Shown piece after piece: positions 47,116-56,097 of a stretch of 64,000 nucleotides of DNA (positions are counted from its first letter, which is position 1; each line of letters begins with the position of its first letter). Source of the stretch: Martinezella tropici. Its GTDB lineage: Bacteria > Pseudomonadota > Alphaproteobacteria > Rhizobiales > Rhizobiaceae. The translations under genes and the position numbers were made by a program. The notes below the pieces were generated by a model that was not told the origin of the DNA, made no database searches, and was given only the letters and a program-made list of their open reading frames with translations. The stretch is from contig JUHI01000001.1 in the NCBI GenBank assembly GCA_000799755.1, positions 1,331,546 through 1,395,545 of the forward strand. The letters are read 5' to 3'.

Positions 47116-48591
47116 TTGCGCATTTTCACCGCGGCCCTTGCGACCGAGACGAATACCTTCTCCCCCATCTGCATCGACCGACGCGCCTTCGAAGCCTCTC
47201 TCTATGCGCCGCCGGGCATGCATCCGGAAACGCCGACGCTGTGCTCCGCGCCGATCACCGTCGGCCGGCGCATTGCGGTGGAAAAGGGCTGGGACGTGAT
47301 CGAGGGCACCGCCACCTGGGCCGACCCCGCTGGATTGGTAAACCGCCGGACCTATGAGGAGCTGCGCGACGAAATCCTCGACCAGCTGCGGGCGGCAATG
47401 CCTGTCGATGCCGTCGCCCTCGGGCTGCACGGCGCCATGGTTGCGGATGGTTACGAGGACACGGAAGGTGATTTCCTCACGCGCGTCCGCGAGATCGTCG
47501 GGCCTGACATCCTCGTCTGCGCCGAGCTCGATCCGCACAGCCACCTGACCAAGAAGCGTCTGACGGCCGCGAATTTCTTCGTCTATTTCAAGGAATTCCC
47601 GCATACTGACTTCGTCGATCGCGCCGAGGACCTATGGCGCATCGCCATCGACACATTGGAAGGCCGGGTCGAGCCGGTCATGTCCGTCTTTGACTGCCGC
47701 ATGATCGATGTCTTTCCGACGTCGCGCGATCCGATGCGCTCCTTCGTCGACAAGATCATGGCGATGGAAAAGAGCGACGCGGACATTCTGTCGATTTCGG
47801 TCATTCATGGCTTCATGGCAGGCGACGTGCCCGAAATGGGTACGAAGCTGCTTGTCGTCACCGATAATAAGCCGGATAAAGGTTCTGCGATTGCCCGCGA
47901 TCTCGGCCTGGAACTTTTCTCGAAGCGCGGCACTTTCATCATGCCGCAGATCGACGAGAAGCAGGCGGTGAGCGAGGCCATGGCCGCATCGTCCGGCCCG
48001 GTCGTCATTGCCGATCTCTGGGACAATCCCGGCGGCGGCACGGCCGGCGACGCGACCGTGATCCTGCAGGAACTGCTCGACCACCGCGCCACCGACACGG
48101 CGATCGGCACGATCTGGGACCCGATGGCGGTACAGATCTGCATGGCGGCCGGCGAAGGTGCGGAAATCCCGCTGCGCTTCGGCGCCAAATCGGCACCGGG
48201 CACGGGCAATCCTATCGACGGCTTGGTCAAGATCATCCGCCTCGTCCCCAATGCCGAGATGCGGTTTGGCGAAAGCTTTGCGCCCTTCGGCGATGCCGCG
48301 CATATTCAGCTCGATGGTATCGACATCATCCTGAATTCGACGCGCGCGCAGAGCTTCGATCCAAGCCTGTTTTCCGTGATGGGGATCGATCCGACGAAGA
48401 AGAAAATCCTGGTCATCAAATCGACCAATCATTTCTATGCGTCCTTCTCCAAGATCGCCGCGGAGATCCTTTACTGCTCGGCGGGAACGCCTTATCCCAA
48501 CAACCCGGCAAGCACGCCCTATCGCCGCGCGCGAAAGGATCTCTGGCCGATGGTGGCAGACCCCTTTGCGGAAGAACGGAAAGACGCCTGA
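47116..48591 (+). CDS. M81 family metallo-hydrolase (MlrC-like)
   Basis: A 491-residue protein starting at TTG 47116 (MRIFTAALATETNTFSPICI) behind AGAGGCG. Metal-ligand segments are TNTFSP, LHGAMVADGYEDTEGDFL, ELDPHSHLT and WDNPGGGTAGDATVIL. The family is named for MlrC, which cleaves linearised microcystin products, but most members sit in unrelated catabolic operons. Cleavage of an amide or amide-like bond in a small imported compound is the likely role. The next gene starts two bases after its stop. Confidence 0.9.
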   Translation: MRIFTAALATETNTFSPICIDRRAFEASLYAPPGMHPETPTLCSAPITVGRRIAVEKGWDVIEGTATWADPAGLVNRRTYEELRDEILDQLRAAMPVDAVALGLHGAMVADGYEDTEGDFLTRVREIVGPDILVCAELDPHSHLTKKRLTAANFFVYFKEFPHTDFVDRAEDLWRIAIDTLEGRVEPVMSVFDCRMIDVFPTSRDPMRSFVDKIMAMEKSDADILSISVIHGFMAGDVPEMGTKLLVVTDNKPDKGSAIARDLGLELFSKRGTFIMPQIDEKQAVSEAMAASSGPVVIADLWDNPGGGTAGDATVILQELLDHRATDTAIGTIWDPMAVQICMAAGEGAEIPLRFGAKSAPGTGNPIDGLVKIIRLVPNAEMRFGESFAPFGDAAHIQLDGIDIILNSTRAQSFDPSLFSVMGIDPTKKKILVIKSTNHFYASFSKIAAEILYCSAGTPYPNNPASTPYRRARKDLWPMVADPFAEERKDA

Positions 48592-48592
48592 C

Positions 48593-49696
48593 ATGGCACA
48601 TGACATCGCCTCGGAAATCAGCCCCAAGCCCGGCGACAAGATCGACAGCCTCTCCACGCCGCGCCCGGTCATCGACGAAGACCGGCTGGCTGGAAACATT
48701 GCCCGCGTGCAGTCCTACATGGACGCGCACGGCCTGAATTTCCGCCCGCATATCAAGACGCACAAGATCCCGGCACTGGCCCGCGCCCAGGTCGCCGCCG
48801 GGGCCAAGGGCATCAACTGCCAGAAGATCACCGAGGCGGAAGTCTTTGCCGATGCTGGCTTCGAGGATATTCTGATCACCTTCAATATTCTCGGGCCGGA
48901 AAAGCTCACGCGCCTTTCCGCTCTGAACGACCGCATCGCCGGGCTCAAGGTCGTGGCGGACAGCGCAGTGACGGTCGATGGTCTTTCCAACTACTTCGTG
49001 GCGCGCAAGCCGCTGACCGTGCTGGTGGAATGCGATACCGGCGGCGCGCGCTGCGGCGTGCAATCGCCTGCCGAGGCAGCAAGGCTCGGCAGGCATATTG
49101 CCGGCAAGCCGGGCCTCGTCTTCGGCGGCCTGATGACCTATCCGAAACCGGATAGCGCTGCCGCAACGCAGGAATTTCTGTCGGAAGCCGTGAGGCTCCT
49201 GAAAGTGGACGGCATCGAATGCCCGATCGTCAGCAATGGCGGTACGCCGAGCCTGTTCGAGGCGCATCTGGTAACGGCCGCCACCGAGCATCGTGCTGGA
49301 ACCTATATCTATAATGACCGCTCGATGGTACGCGCTGGCCATTGCAAGGAGGAGGACTGCGCCATGCATATCCTCGCCACGGTCGTCTCGCGCCCGACCG
49401 AAGATCGCGCCGTCATCGATGCCGGCTCGAAAGCTTTGACCTCGGATCTGCTCGGCTTTGCCGATTATGGCCAGGTGGTGGGCTACCCCGATGCCGTCAT
49501 CAAGGGACTTTCGGAGGAACACGGCGTCATCGACCTGTCGAAGTGCGCCGGCGCTCGCCCGCAGATCGGCGACAAGATCCGCATCATCCCGAACCACACC
49601 TGCGTTGTCTCCAACCTGTTCGACCAGATGGTATTCCATCGCGATGGCGTGGTGACGCGCGTCGAGGACGTGGCGGCTCGCGGTTTGGTCTGGTAG
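48593..49696 (+). CDS. PLP fold-type III D-amino-acid enzyme (D-threonine aldolase / D-serine dehydratase-like)
   Basis: A 367-residue protein. The N-terminal alanine-racemase-type barrel has the PLP-lysine region RPHIKTHKIPAL (K55 expected), and the barrel continues LVECDTGGARCGVQSPAEAA and SNGGTPS. The C-terminal beta domain has the metal site IPNHTCVVSNLFDQ with H335-x-C337. The His-x-Cys pair is that of eukaryotic-type D-serine and D-threo-3-hydroxyaspartate dehydratases, while D-threonine aldolases usually have His-x-Asp. So dehydratase activity on a D-3-hydroxy amino acid is possible. It is the last gene of the operon begun at 46604. Confidence 0.9.
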   Translation: MAHDIASEISPKPGDKIDSLSTPRPVIDEDRLAGNIARVQSYMDAHGLNFRPHIKTHKIPALARAQVAAGAKGINCQKITEAEVFADAGFEDILITFNILGPEKLTRLSALNDRIAGLKVVADSAVTVDGLSNYFVARKPLTVLVECDTGGARCGVQSPAEAARLGRHIAGKPGLVFGGLMTYPKPDSAAATQEFLSEAVRLLKVDGIECPIVSNGGTPSLFEAHLVTAATEHRAGTYIYNDRSMVRAGHCKEEDCAMHILATVVSRPTEDRAVIDAGSKALTSDLLGFADYGQVVGYPDAVIKGLSEEHGVIDLSKCAGARPQIGDKIRIIPNHTCVVSNLFDQMVFHRDGVVTRVEDVAARGLVW

Positions 49697-49716
49697 CTTC
49701 GGCACCCATCCGCCCT

Positions 49717-49854
49717 GGTGGTGCTTCCCGGGCCACCCTCGTCCTTCGACAGGCTCAGGATGAGGGCGGAGCGAGCCGTAAGCTGGGCGAGATGATCAGT
49801 CCTCATGGTGAGGAGGCCCAAAGGGCCGTCTCGAACCACGAGGACGGATGGTTG
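49717..49854. repeat. mosaic of palindromic intergenic repeats
   Basis: Three hairpin units between convergent operons. Unit 1: ggtgg/ccacc (49717–49738). Unit 2: ccctcgtcct/aggatgaggg (49736–49766) with tcgacaggctc inside. Unit 3 (49799–49854): cctcatggt pairs with accacgagg and encloses ggccc-aaa-gggcc. The base patterns recur between genes in many alphaproteobacteria. Confidence 0.7.
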
Positions 49855-49875
49855 CTTGCGGGGGGCCGCCTCCCC

Positions 49876-51009
49876 TCAGGAAGCGGCCTTGTTCAGCAAT
49901 TCCATGTCGATTTCGGTAAGTTCCACCCGGCGCTCGAAAGCCTGGCCGTTCTCGTCGAAGAGATGGCAATCGCCGATACGGATGCCCGCCTTGACCGACG
50001 TATCCATGCGGACGGCGGCACTCCCGGGCAATGTCGCGCAGAAATTCTCGTCGATCCCATCAGTCGTGGCATAGGCGACGGTCTGGGCGCCAAGACGCTC
50101 CACGACCGTCGGCACGATGGTCAGGGTCAGATCGCCGCCGCCGAGCTGCACGTGTTCCGGCCGGATGCCGAGGGTCAGCGCCTTGCCGACGAAGCCCGGA
50201 CGCGGTGCTACGGGCAACAGAGCCTTCTGCCCCTTGTAATCCACCTCCACGCCGGCATCGCTGACGCCGGTGCAGGTGACGGGCAGGAAGTTCATTTTCG
50301 GATTGCCGATGAAACGGGCAACGAAGGTGTTCGCCGGCTTGTGATAAAGCTCCAGCGGCGCGCCGACCTGCGATATCTCGCCGGCGTTCAACACGACGAT
50401 CCGGTCAGCCATGGTCATCGCCTCGACCTGATCGTGCGTCACATAGATCATGGTCGCCTGCAGCTGGCGGTGCAGCTTGGCAAGCTCGATGCGCATATCG
50501 GCGCGCAGCGCGGCGTCGAGGTTCGACAGCGGCTCGTCGAAGAGGAAGATCTTCGGCTCGCGCACGATGGCGCGGCCGATGGCGACGCGCTGGCGCTGGC
50601 CGCCGGAAAGCTGGCCCGGCTTCTGCTGTAGGCGCTGATCGAGATGGAGAATGCGGGCAGCATTCTCGACCTTGGCCTTGAGCTTGTCCTCCGCCATTTT
50701 CTCGACCCGCAAGGGGAAAGCGATGTTCTCGAAGACAGACATATGCGGATAGAGCGCATAGGACTGGAAGACCATGGCGATGCCGCGCTTGACAGGCGGC
50801 AGATCATTGACGCGACCACCATCGATCATGATGTCGCCGCTGGTCACTTCGTCGAGGCCTGCGATCATGCGCAGCAAGGTCGACTTGCCGCAGCCGGACG
50901 GACCGACGAAGACGATGAATTCACCGTCATTTACGTCGAGCTCGACGCCCTTGATGACCTCGAAATGACCATAAGATTTCTTGACCTGATTAAGGTGCAG
51001 CTTTCCCAA
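49876..51009 (-). CDS. CUT1-type ABC transporter ATP-binding protein (UgpC/MsmK-like)
   Basis: A 377-residue protein starting at TTG 51009 (read as [20 protein letters not shown]) behind GGAGA. Walker [11 protein letters not shown]-loop [13 protein letters not shown], signature [14 protein letters not shown], Walker [13 protein letters not shown] and switch VTHDQ are all intact. A C-terminal TOBE/OB regulatory domain (about 240–375) marks it as the MalK/UgpC class that serves carbohydrate-type importers. It is the last gene of the importer operon, downstream of a strong stem-loop. Confidence 0.95.
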   Translation of the reverse strand: MGKLHLNQVKKSYGHFEVIKGVELDVNDGEFIVFVGPSGCGKSTLLRMIAGLDEVTSGDIMIDGGRVNDLPPVKRGIAMVFQSYALYPHMSVFENIAFPLRVEKMAEDKLKAKVENAARILHLDQRLQQKPGQLSGGQRQRVAIGRAIVREPKIFLFDEPLSNLDAALRADMRIELAKLHRQLQATMIYVTHDQVEAMTMADRIVVLNAGEISQVGAPLELYHKPANTFVARFIGNPKMNFLPVTCTGVSDAGVEVDYKGQKALLPVAPRPGFVGKALTLGIRPEHVQLGGGDLTLTIVPTVVERLGAQTVAYATTDGIDENFCATLPGSAAVRMDTSVKAGIRIGDCHLFDENGQAFERRVELTEIDMELLNKAAS

Positions 51010-51054
51010 ACTCTGTCTCCGCGCGGCGCCGCCATTTGGCGGGCAGGGCTCCAA

Positions 51055-51079
51055 GGGCCGCGCGCGGTGCGCGCGGCCC
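51055..51079 (-). other. strong stem-loop between solute-binding protein and ATPase genes
   Basis: A perfect 11-base-pair stem (gggccgcgcgc/gcgcgcggccc) with a three-base loop and no T-run, 15 bp past the binding-protein stop. Such structures after binding-protein genes protect the upstream mRNA from 3' decay and lower expression of the ATPase gene. Confidence 0.75.
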
Positions 51080-51093
51080 GGTGACTTGCAGAC

Positions 51094-52323
51094 TTACTTA
51101 TACTGCTCGAGATCGGCAGCAGCCTTCTTCAGGGCATCCGCCGGCTGAGCCTGGCCCGTCACCACCGACTGGACCATGGCGATCATGACGTTCTGGAAGC
51201 CCTTATAATCCTTGAACAGCGGCTCAGGACCACCATAGGCGATACCGTCGATGAACGGCTTCCAGGAGGCGTCCTTCTTGACGAACTCGTCTACCTGTGC
51301 AGACGGACGCAGCGGCGTGAGGCCGGCGCCGCCCTGCAGTTCGTATTCGCCCTGCGGGCCGGGAGACGTGATGAACTTGGCGAATTCGATCGCCTTGTCC
51401 TCGACGCCGGAACCCTTGAAGACGGCCAGGCTGTCGGTGATGAGCAGCGTGCCCTGACCCTTGGCCGACGGGCCGAGCGGCAACGGAGCGACGCCCCAGT
51501 TGATCTTCGTTTCCTTCAGGCGAGCAGCAGCGCCGGAGCCGGCCTGGATCATGCCGACCTTGCCATCGAGGAAGATGGCGCGCATTTCGTTCTGCTCATA
51601 GGCCGTCGGTCCTTCGACCGAGTAAGGCGTGATGTCCTTGTAAGCCTGAAGGGCGGCCAAGACTTCCGGGCTGTCGAGGGTGATCTTGTCGCCGTCGATG
51701 ACCTTGCCGTTGTTGGTGTAAACCCAGTGCAGGAACTGGTGCATGGTGTTGTCGAAGGTCTTGGCCGACAGGCCGTAGCCCGGAATGCCGGTCTTTTCCT
51801 TGATCTGCTTGGCGTCGGCGATTTCCTCGGCCCAGGTGGTCGGCGGCTTCTCGGGGTCAAGACCGGCCTGCTTGAAGAGGTCCTTGTTCCAGTAGAGCGC
51901 CTTCGTCGAGAACGCGATCGGCGTGCCCCACTGCTTTCCATCAAAGGTTACCGTACCGACGATGCCTGGATAATAGGCCTTCTTCTCGTCGTCCGTCATC
52001 GGGATCGGAACGATCAGATCGTTGTCGGCGAACTGCTTCAGCGTGCGCGAGCCGACATAGGCCATGGCGACCGGCGTACCGGCGGCGGCGAGCGTCGTTG
52101 CCTTGTCCTGGCACTGCTCCCAACCGACGACTTCAGGCTTGACGGCCCAGCCCGGGTTCTTGTCTTCCCACTGCTTGATGTATTTCACATGGATCGGATC
52201 GATGCTGTCACCGCAATAGATCCAGCTGATTTCCTTGTCAGCCGCGTGCGCGGTCACGGCGCCAAGCGCGGTGGAGCCGAGCAAAGCAAGGGCAAGAAGC
52301 CCCGTCTTGAAATGGAATGTCAC
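51094..52323 (-). CDS. ABC transporter extracellular solute-binding protein (family 1)
   Basis: A 409-residue protein with a Sec signal peptide (LLALALLGSTALGAVTAHA). The SBP_bac_1 fold is seen in WEDKNPGWAVKPEVVGWEQC, GTPVAMAYVGSRTLKQFADN, WGTPIAFSTKALYWNKDLFK and AGLDPEKPPTTWAEEIADAK. Two extra Cys (IYCGDS and EQCQDK) may form a disulphide. It binds the ligand in the periplasm. By family a sugar, polyol or glycoside; nothing in the sequence narrows that. It is the fourth gene of the operon. Confidence 0.93.
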   Translation of the reverse strand: MTFHFKTGLLALALLGSTALGAVTAHAADKEISWIYCGDSIDPIHVKYIKQWEDKNPGWAVKPEVVGWEQCQDKATTLAAAGTPVAMAYVGSRTLKQFADNDLIVPIPMTDDEKKAYYPGIVGTVTFDGKQWGTPIAFSTKALYWNKDLFKQAGLDPEKPPTTWAEEIADAKQIKEKTGIPGYGLSAKTFDNTMHQFLHWVYTNNGKVIDGDKITLDSPEVLAALQAYKDITPYSVEGPTAYEQNEMRAIFLDGKVGMIQAGSGAAARLKETKINWGVAPLPLGPSAKGQGTLLITDSLAVFKGSGVEDKAIEFAKFITSPGPQGEYELQGGAGLTPLRPSAQVDEFVKKDASWKPFIDGIAYGGPEPLFKDYKGFQNVMIAMVQSVVTGQAQPADALKKAAADLEQYK

Positions 52324-52360
52324 GTTTAAGCTCCCGTTCTCTCTGGTGGTTGATTTGATT

Positions 52361-53218
52361 TTATTGCTTCACCGCGCCGGCGGTCAAACCGCTGACGAGA
52401 TACCGTTGCAGGAAGAAGATCACGACCAGAGCCGGCGCGATGCCGACGAAACTTGCGGCCATGAGTTCGTTCCAGACGACCTCCTGCCGGCCGAAATAGG
52501 CAAACAGCCCAACCGGCAGCGGCATATATTCCGTCTTTGAATTGAAAGTGAGCGCGTAGATGAACTGCTGCGCGTAGGAACCGATGAAAGTGGTAATGGC
52601 GACAACGGTGATGCCGGGCATGGCGATCGGCAGAATGACGCGACGCAGCGTATAGAAATGGCTGGCACCATCGACAAAGGCCGCCTCGTCGAGCTCCCTC
52701 GGAATGCGCATCATATAGGTGCGCAGCAGCCAGATTCCGGAGGGAATGAGGAAAGCGACACCCGGTATGATCATGGCAAAATAGGTGTTCAGCACGCCGA
52801 AGGAGCGCATGAGCCGGAACAGCGGGATCAGCAGCACGGCGCCGGAGAACATGTTGACCGCCAGGAAGGCACCGAGCAGCAGGCCGGCGCCTCTGAACTC
52901 GAAGCGCGCGAAGGCATAGGCCGCCGGCACGACGAGGATCAGCACGATAATAGTGCTCACGCCGGAAATCAGGAACGAATTGAAGATATACCAGCCGAAG
53001 CCGGGCACGCTGGTCCACATCGTGCGATAGGCTGCAAACGAGCCGTTTTCGGGAATGAAGCGGTAAGGCGACGAAAAGAGCTGGCTGAGCGGCTTCAGCG
53101 AGACCAGAAACCCTTCGACGAAGGGGGCCAGGACGAAGGTCAGGAACAGCAGAATCCCGGCGTAAATGCCGATGAGCTCGTACCACTTGTAGCGATTGAT
53201 CATCGAAGGCTGGCTCAT
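52361..53218 (-). CDS. ABC transporter permease (MalG-type)
   Basis: A 285-residue inner-membrane protein with six spans and the EAA coupling loop (REL)DEAAFVDGASHFYTLRRVIL-P, seen as DEAAFVDGASHFYTLRRVIL. It pairs with the MalF-type permease whose stop overlaps its start (ATGA). It ends 37 bp before the binding-protein gene. Confidence 0.93.
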   Translation of the reverse strand: MSQPSMINRYKWYELIGIYAGILLFLTFVLAPFVEGFLVSLKPLSQLFSSPYRFIPENGSFAAYRTMWTSVPGFGWYIFNSFLISGVSTIIVLILVVPAAYAFARFEFRGAGLLLGAFLAVNMFSGAVLLIPLFRLMRSFGVLNTYFAMIIPGVAFLIPSGIWLLRTYMMRIPRELDEAAFVDGASHFYTLRRVILPIAMPGITVVAITTFIGSYAQQFIYALTFNSKTEYMPLPVGLFAYFGRQEVVWNELMAASFVGIAPALVVIFFLQRYLVSGLTAGAVKQ

Positions 53219-54102
53219 CGCTGCTTGGCTCCCGTGGAAAAGCGGCTGGTCACGCGGAAATAGGCAAGGCAGAAGATCGACAGGAAGATGCAGATCAGCA
53301 CTGCACGGGCTGCACCCTCACCATATTTGTAGGAGCCGATCGCGGTGCGGTAGGTGTCGATGATCATCGTCGTCGTCTCGCCGTTCGGGCCGCCGCGCGT
53401 CAAGATCCAGATGATGTCGAAGGAGTTGAAGGTGCCGATCAGGGAGAGCATCGACATGGTGACCAGCGAGGGCACCAAAAGCGGCAGGGTGATGCGGCGG
53501 AAGCGATAGAAACGGCCGGCGCCGTCGGTCCAGGCGGCCTCATAGAGATCGTGCGGGATCGCCTGCATGGCGGCGAGCATGTAAAGAGTGACCATCGGCA
53601 CGCCGATCCAGACGTCGGTCACGATCGTCGCCCAGAAGGCCGAACTGCCATAGGCGAGGAACGCCACCGGACTGTCGACGATGCCGAAGCGCTGCAGCAG
53701 CCCGGAAATCATGCCGAACTGGCCGTTATACATCCAGCCCCACATGAAGATGCCGATCGCCATGGGAACAACCCAGGGCGGCATGGTCAGCACGCGGAAT
53801 AGCGCGCGGCCCGGAACTGCCGAATTCAGGAGTGCCGCGCCCAGCGTGCCGATGATCATCTTGATCGACACGGAGAAGAAGGTCCAGATGAAGGTGCGGA
53901 TGATGACGCCTGCGAAGGTGTCGTTGAAGATCTTCGCGTAGTTCTCGAAACCGACCCAATTCGTCACCTTCTTCAACGACGCATCGGTGAAGGACAGGAT
54001 GACGGTGTCGACCAAAGGATAGGCGACGATGACGGTGACGTAGAGAAGAGCCGGAAAAAGCAGGAGCCAGGCGAAGATGACCGTGCTGCGTTGAACACCC
54101 AT
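53215..54102 (-). CDS. ABC transporter permease (MalF-type)
   Basis: A 295-residue inner-membrane protein with six spans and the EAA loop DLYEAAWTDGAGRFYRFRRI. MalF-type features include the N-terminal LLLFPALLYVTVIVAYPLVD and the SFTDASLKKVTNWVGFENYA segment. It lies 13 bp downstream of the Gfo/Idh gene and overlaps the next permease gene by four bases, so the three are co-transcribed. Confidence 0.93.
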   Translation of the reverse strand: MGVQRSTVIFAWLLLFPALLYVTVIVAYPLVDTVILSFTDASLKKVTNWVGFENYAKIFNDTFAGVIIRTFIWTFFSVSIKMIIGTLGAALLNSAVPGRALFRVLTMPPWVVPMAIGIFMWGWMYNGQFGMISGLLQRFGIVDSPVAFLAYGSSAFWATIVTDVWIGVPMVTLYMLAAMQAIPHDLYEAAWTDGAGRFYRFRRITLPLLVPSLVTMSMLSLIGTFNSFDIIWILTRGGPNGETTTMIIDTYRTAIGSYKYGEGAARAVLICIFLSIFCLAYFRVTSRFSTGAKQR

Positions 54103-54115
54103 CCTGCGCCCCTCC

Positions 54116-55273
54116 CTAGGCGGCTCTTGAATGAAGCGCTTCGTCGAACTCGTCCCAGATCGGTCGGAGATCGACGACGGTCTTCTTCATGCGGGCCTCA
54201 TCCATCGACAGCGCGAGAATGCCGGCTTCCAACGCGTTCAGGGTCGACACCGGCAGATGCAGCCCCGTTTTGACGTTCGCGATGATATCGGCAGCCATCT
54301 GCTCGTCGGCACCGTAGTGCTGGGAGAGCTTGGTGGCCGCGTAGGTATTTTCGATCACCTTTTTGCCCGTCAGCACCTCATGGACATTGAAGTAGCCGCG
54401 AATGAAATCGCCTTCGGCCATGCCGCGCGAGCCCATGACGGCGAAGCGGCGGAACTGGTCCGGCACGTTCAGATTGGTGTGGAAATTCATGCCGACGCCG
54501 TTGGCGTATTCGACGATCGCCACCTGATAGTCGATGATGTCGCCGTCGCTGTCGAAAACCTTGTCCGACCCCATCCAGCCACTCGGCTTGCGATGGAAAA
54601 GCTCGAGATCGTTGATGCCTTCCCGCGCCGGGTCGTTTTCCGGAATGAAGCTCTTGCGGCCGCCGAAGCTTGCGACCCGCTCCGGACGTGCGCCGACCAC
54701 GCCATTATAGAGATCGAGGTCGTGGCAGCACTTCTCCAGCATGAAGCTGCCGGAATAATGTTGGTAGCGGCGCCAGTCGCGCATGAAGAAAGCGCCGTGA
54801 TAGGGCTCGATATGTTCGGCCGCCTCGATGGAAACGACATGGCCGAGCTTCCCTTCGGCCTGGGCGGCCAGGAGATCGCGATACATCGGCGAGTAACGCA
54901 GCACGAGGCCGACATTCAGGCGCTCATGGCCATACTTTGCCATCAGGCGGGCAAGCTCGATGCTGTCCTTGATTGATGTAACGACGGGCTTTTCGCAGAA
55001 GATCTTGAGACCGGCCTCAAGCCCGATGCGGATATGGTCGAGATGCATGTGGTTCGGCGAACCAATCATCAGCAGGTCGATCTTCTCGTTGGCGATCAGT
55101 TCCTGCGGTGTCGCATAGGCCTTGCCGGCCGATACGCCCTGCTCGATCAGACCGGGCAGGCCTGCGGGTTCCGGGTCGACATAACCGGCAATTTCGAAGC
55201 TTTCGTCGATCGCCTTGAAGACATAGCCCAGATAGCCCAGGCGGAATCCCAGCCCAATGATTCCAACTCGCAT
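54116..55273 (-). CDS. Gfo/Idh/MocA family oxidoreductase, first gene of importer operon
   Basis: A 385-residue protein starting at ATG 55273 (MRVGIIGLGFRLGYLGYVFK); the open frame further upstream covers the promoter region. It has the Rossmann GxGxxG-like GLGFRLG and the catalytic segment FCEKPVVTSIKDSIELA, with a C-terminal domain containing HIEPYHGAFFMRDWRRY and HDLDLYNGV. It probably oxidises the imported sugar or polyol, or its derivative. Two copies of an 11-bp motif lie just upstream. Confidence 0.9.
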   Translation of the reverse strand: MRVGIIGLGFRLGYLGYVFKAIDESFEIAGYVDPEPAGLPGLIEQGVSAGKAYATPQELIANEKIDLLMIGSPNHMHLDHIRIGLEAGLKIFCEKPVVTSIKDSIELARLMAKYGHERLNVGLVLRYSPMYRDLLAAQAEGKLGHVVSIEAAEHIEPYHGAFFMRDWRRYQHYSGSFMLEKCCHDLDLYNGVVGARPERVASFGGRKSFIPENDPAREGINDLELFHRKPSGWMGSDKVFDSDGDIIDYQVAIVEYANGVGMNFHTNLNVPDQFRRFAVMGSRGMAEGDFIRGYFNVHEVLTGKKVIENTYAATKLSQHYGADEQMAADIIANVKTGLHLPVSTLNALEAGILALSMDEARMKKTVVDLRPIWDEFDEALHSRAA

Positions 55274-55295
55274 GCTTTTTGAGTTCCCATTACGT

Positions 55296-55379
55296 AATTT
55301 ATTTTCGTAACCTTGGGGCAAATTTTCGCATTCGTCAACGACGTTCGCGCATTTTACCAAAAACATGAAATTTATTTTC
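55296..55379 (-). promoter_or_regulatory. paired candidate operator upstream of importer operon
   Basis: AATTTATTTTC occurs at 55296–55306 and 55369–55379, 73 bp apart (about seven helical turns). The second lies in the symmetric TGAAA-TTTAT-TTTCA, and the first in CGTAA-TTTAT-TTTCG. A-rich dyads of this GAAA-N5-TTTC form suit RpiR-type regulators. A near-copy lies upstream of the rpiR-linked catabolic operon. Confidence 0.5.
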
Positions 55380-55468
55380 AGATCGCCATCAAAACTTACA
55401 CGACATAAACCGCAAGCTTCGCTCGCCTTGATTGCGCTGCCGCTTAATTCGGCAGATCGCCTACGACG

Positions 55469-55801
55469 TCATCTGTCCGGACCGTTATATTGCCAATACT
55501 GATAGTTCGGCTTTCTGGTGCTGCTGGAAATAACGCCATTCTGGTCGCAGACATAGCCGAGACGAGGCAGGCCCCGGTAGTAGAGCCCCCCGCCCCAATA
55601 GTCCGGATAAAGGGTCGTCGTTTGGCATTGAAATTTTTCGTCGGCCATTATTTTCGGCGCGGTGACGCCGGGGAGGTCCTTGTAAGGATAGACGGGTGCG
55701 ACATATGGCTTGGGCAGCAGCGGATTGTCGGCAAAGGCGGTCGCTGGCATCAGGACTGCAAGGGACAGGGCAACAATGGCGAATTTCGACTTGATGCACA
55801 T
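55469..55801 (-). CDS. small exported protein, unknown function
   Basis: A 110-residue protein with a signal peptide (SKFAIVALSLAVLMPATAFA). The mature part is Tyr/Pro-rich (KPYVAPVYPYKDLPG, YPDYWGGGLYYRGLPRLGYV) and has two Cys (QCQTT, YVCDQ) that could form one disulphide. I recognise no family. It is a single gene, convergent with nothing, between the importer operon promoter and the polysaccharide locus. Confidence 0.7.
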   Translation of the reverse strand: MCIKSKFAIVALSLAVLMPATAFADNPLLPKPYVAPVYPYKDLPGVTAPKIMADEKFQCQTTTLYPDYWGGGLYYRGLPRLGYVCDQNGVISSSTRKPNYQYWQYNGPDR

Positions 55802-56097
55802 GAATTGTTACGCTCCTTTACAGATGCGAGCGCAACGACCACGCGCCGCATCAAGCATATATAATGGGGCGGTCGCTCCACGCCAACGGGACTCCAATCA
55901 AAATCGCGCGCAGACGGCGGTTTTCGTACCGGCGGACAGGCGTTCACGCAACGTTACACCAAAGAAAATGCTTTTATCGACGAATGCAACATGAGCGTGC
56001 AATAGCGATTTGCGACAAGTCATATGCATGTTATATGGTATAAATATTGCCATCTTAGTTGCTGTCGACACGATTTCTGTTTGAAGGAGTAACAGTC
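55802..56097. other. divergent AT-rich intergenic region (296 bp)
   Basis: It separates the exported protein gene and the GT25 gene. On the plus strand TTGCGA and TATATG with a 16-base spacer (about 56012–56039) form a plausible promoter for the GT25 gene, within unusually AT-rich DNA. No gene is seen. Confidence 0.4.
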
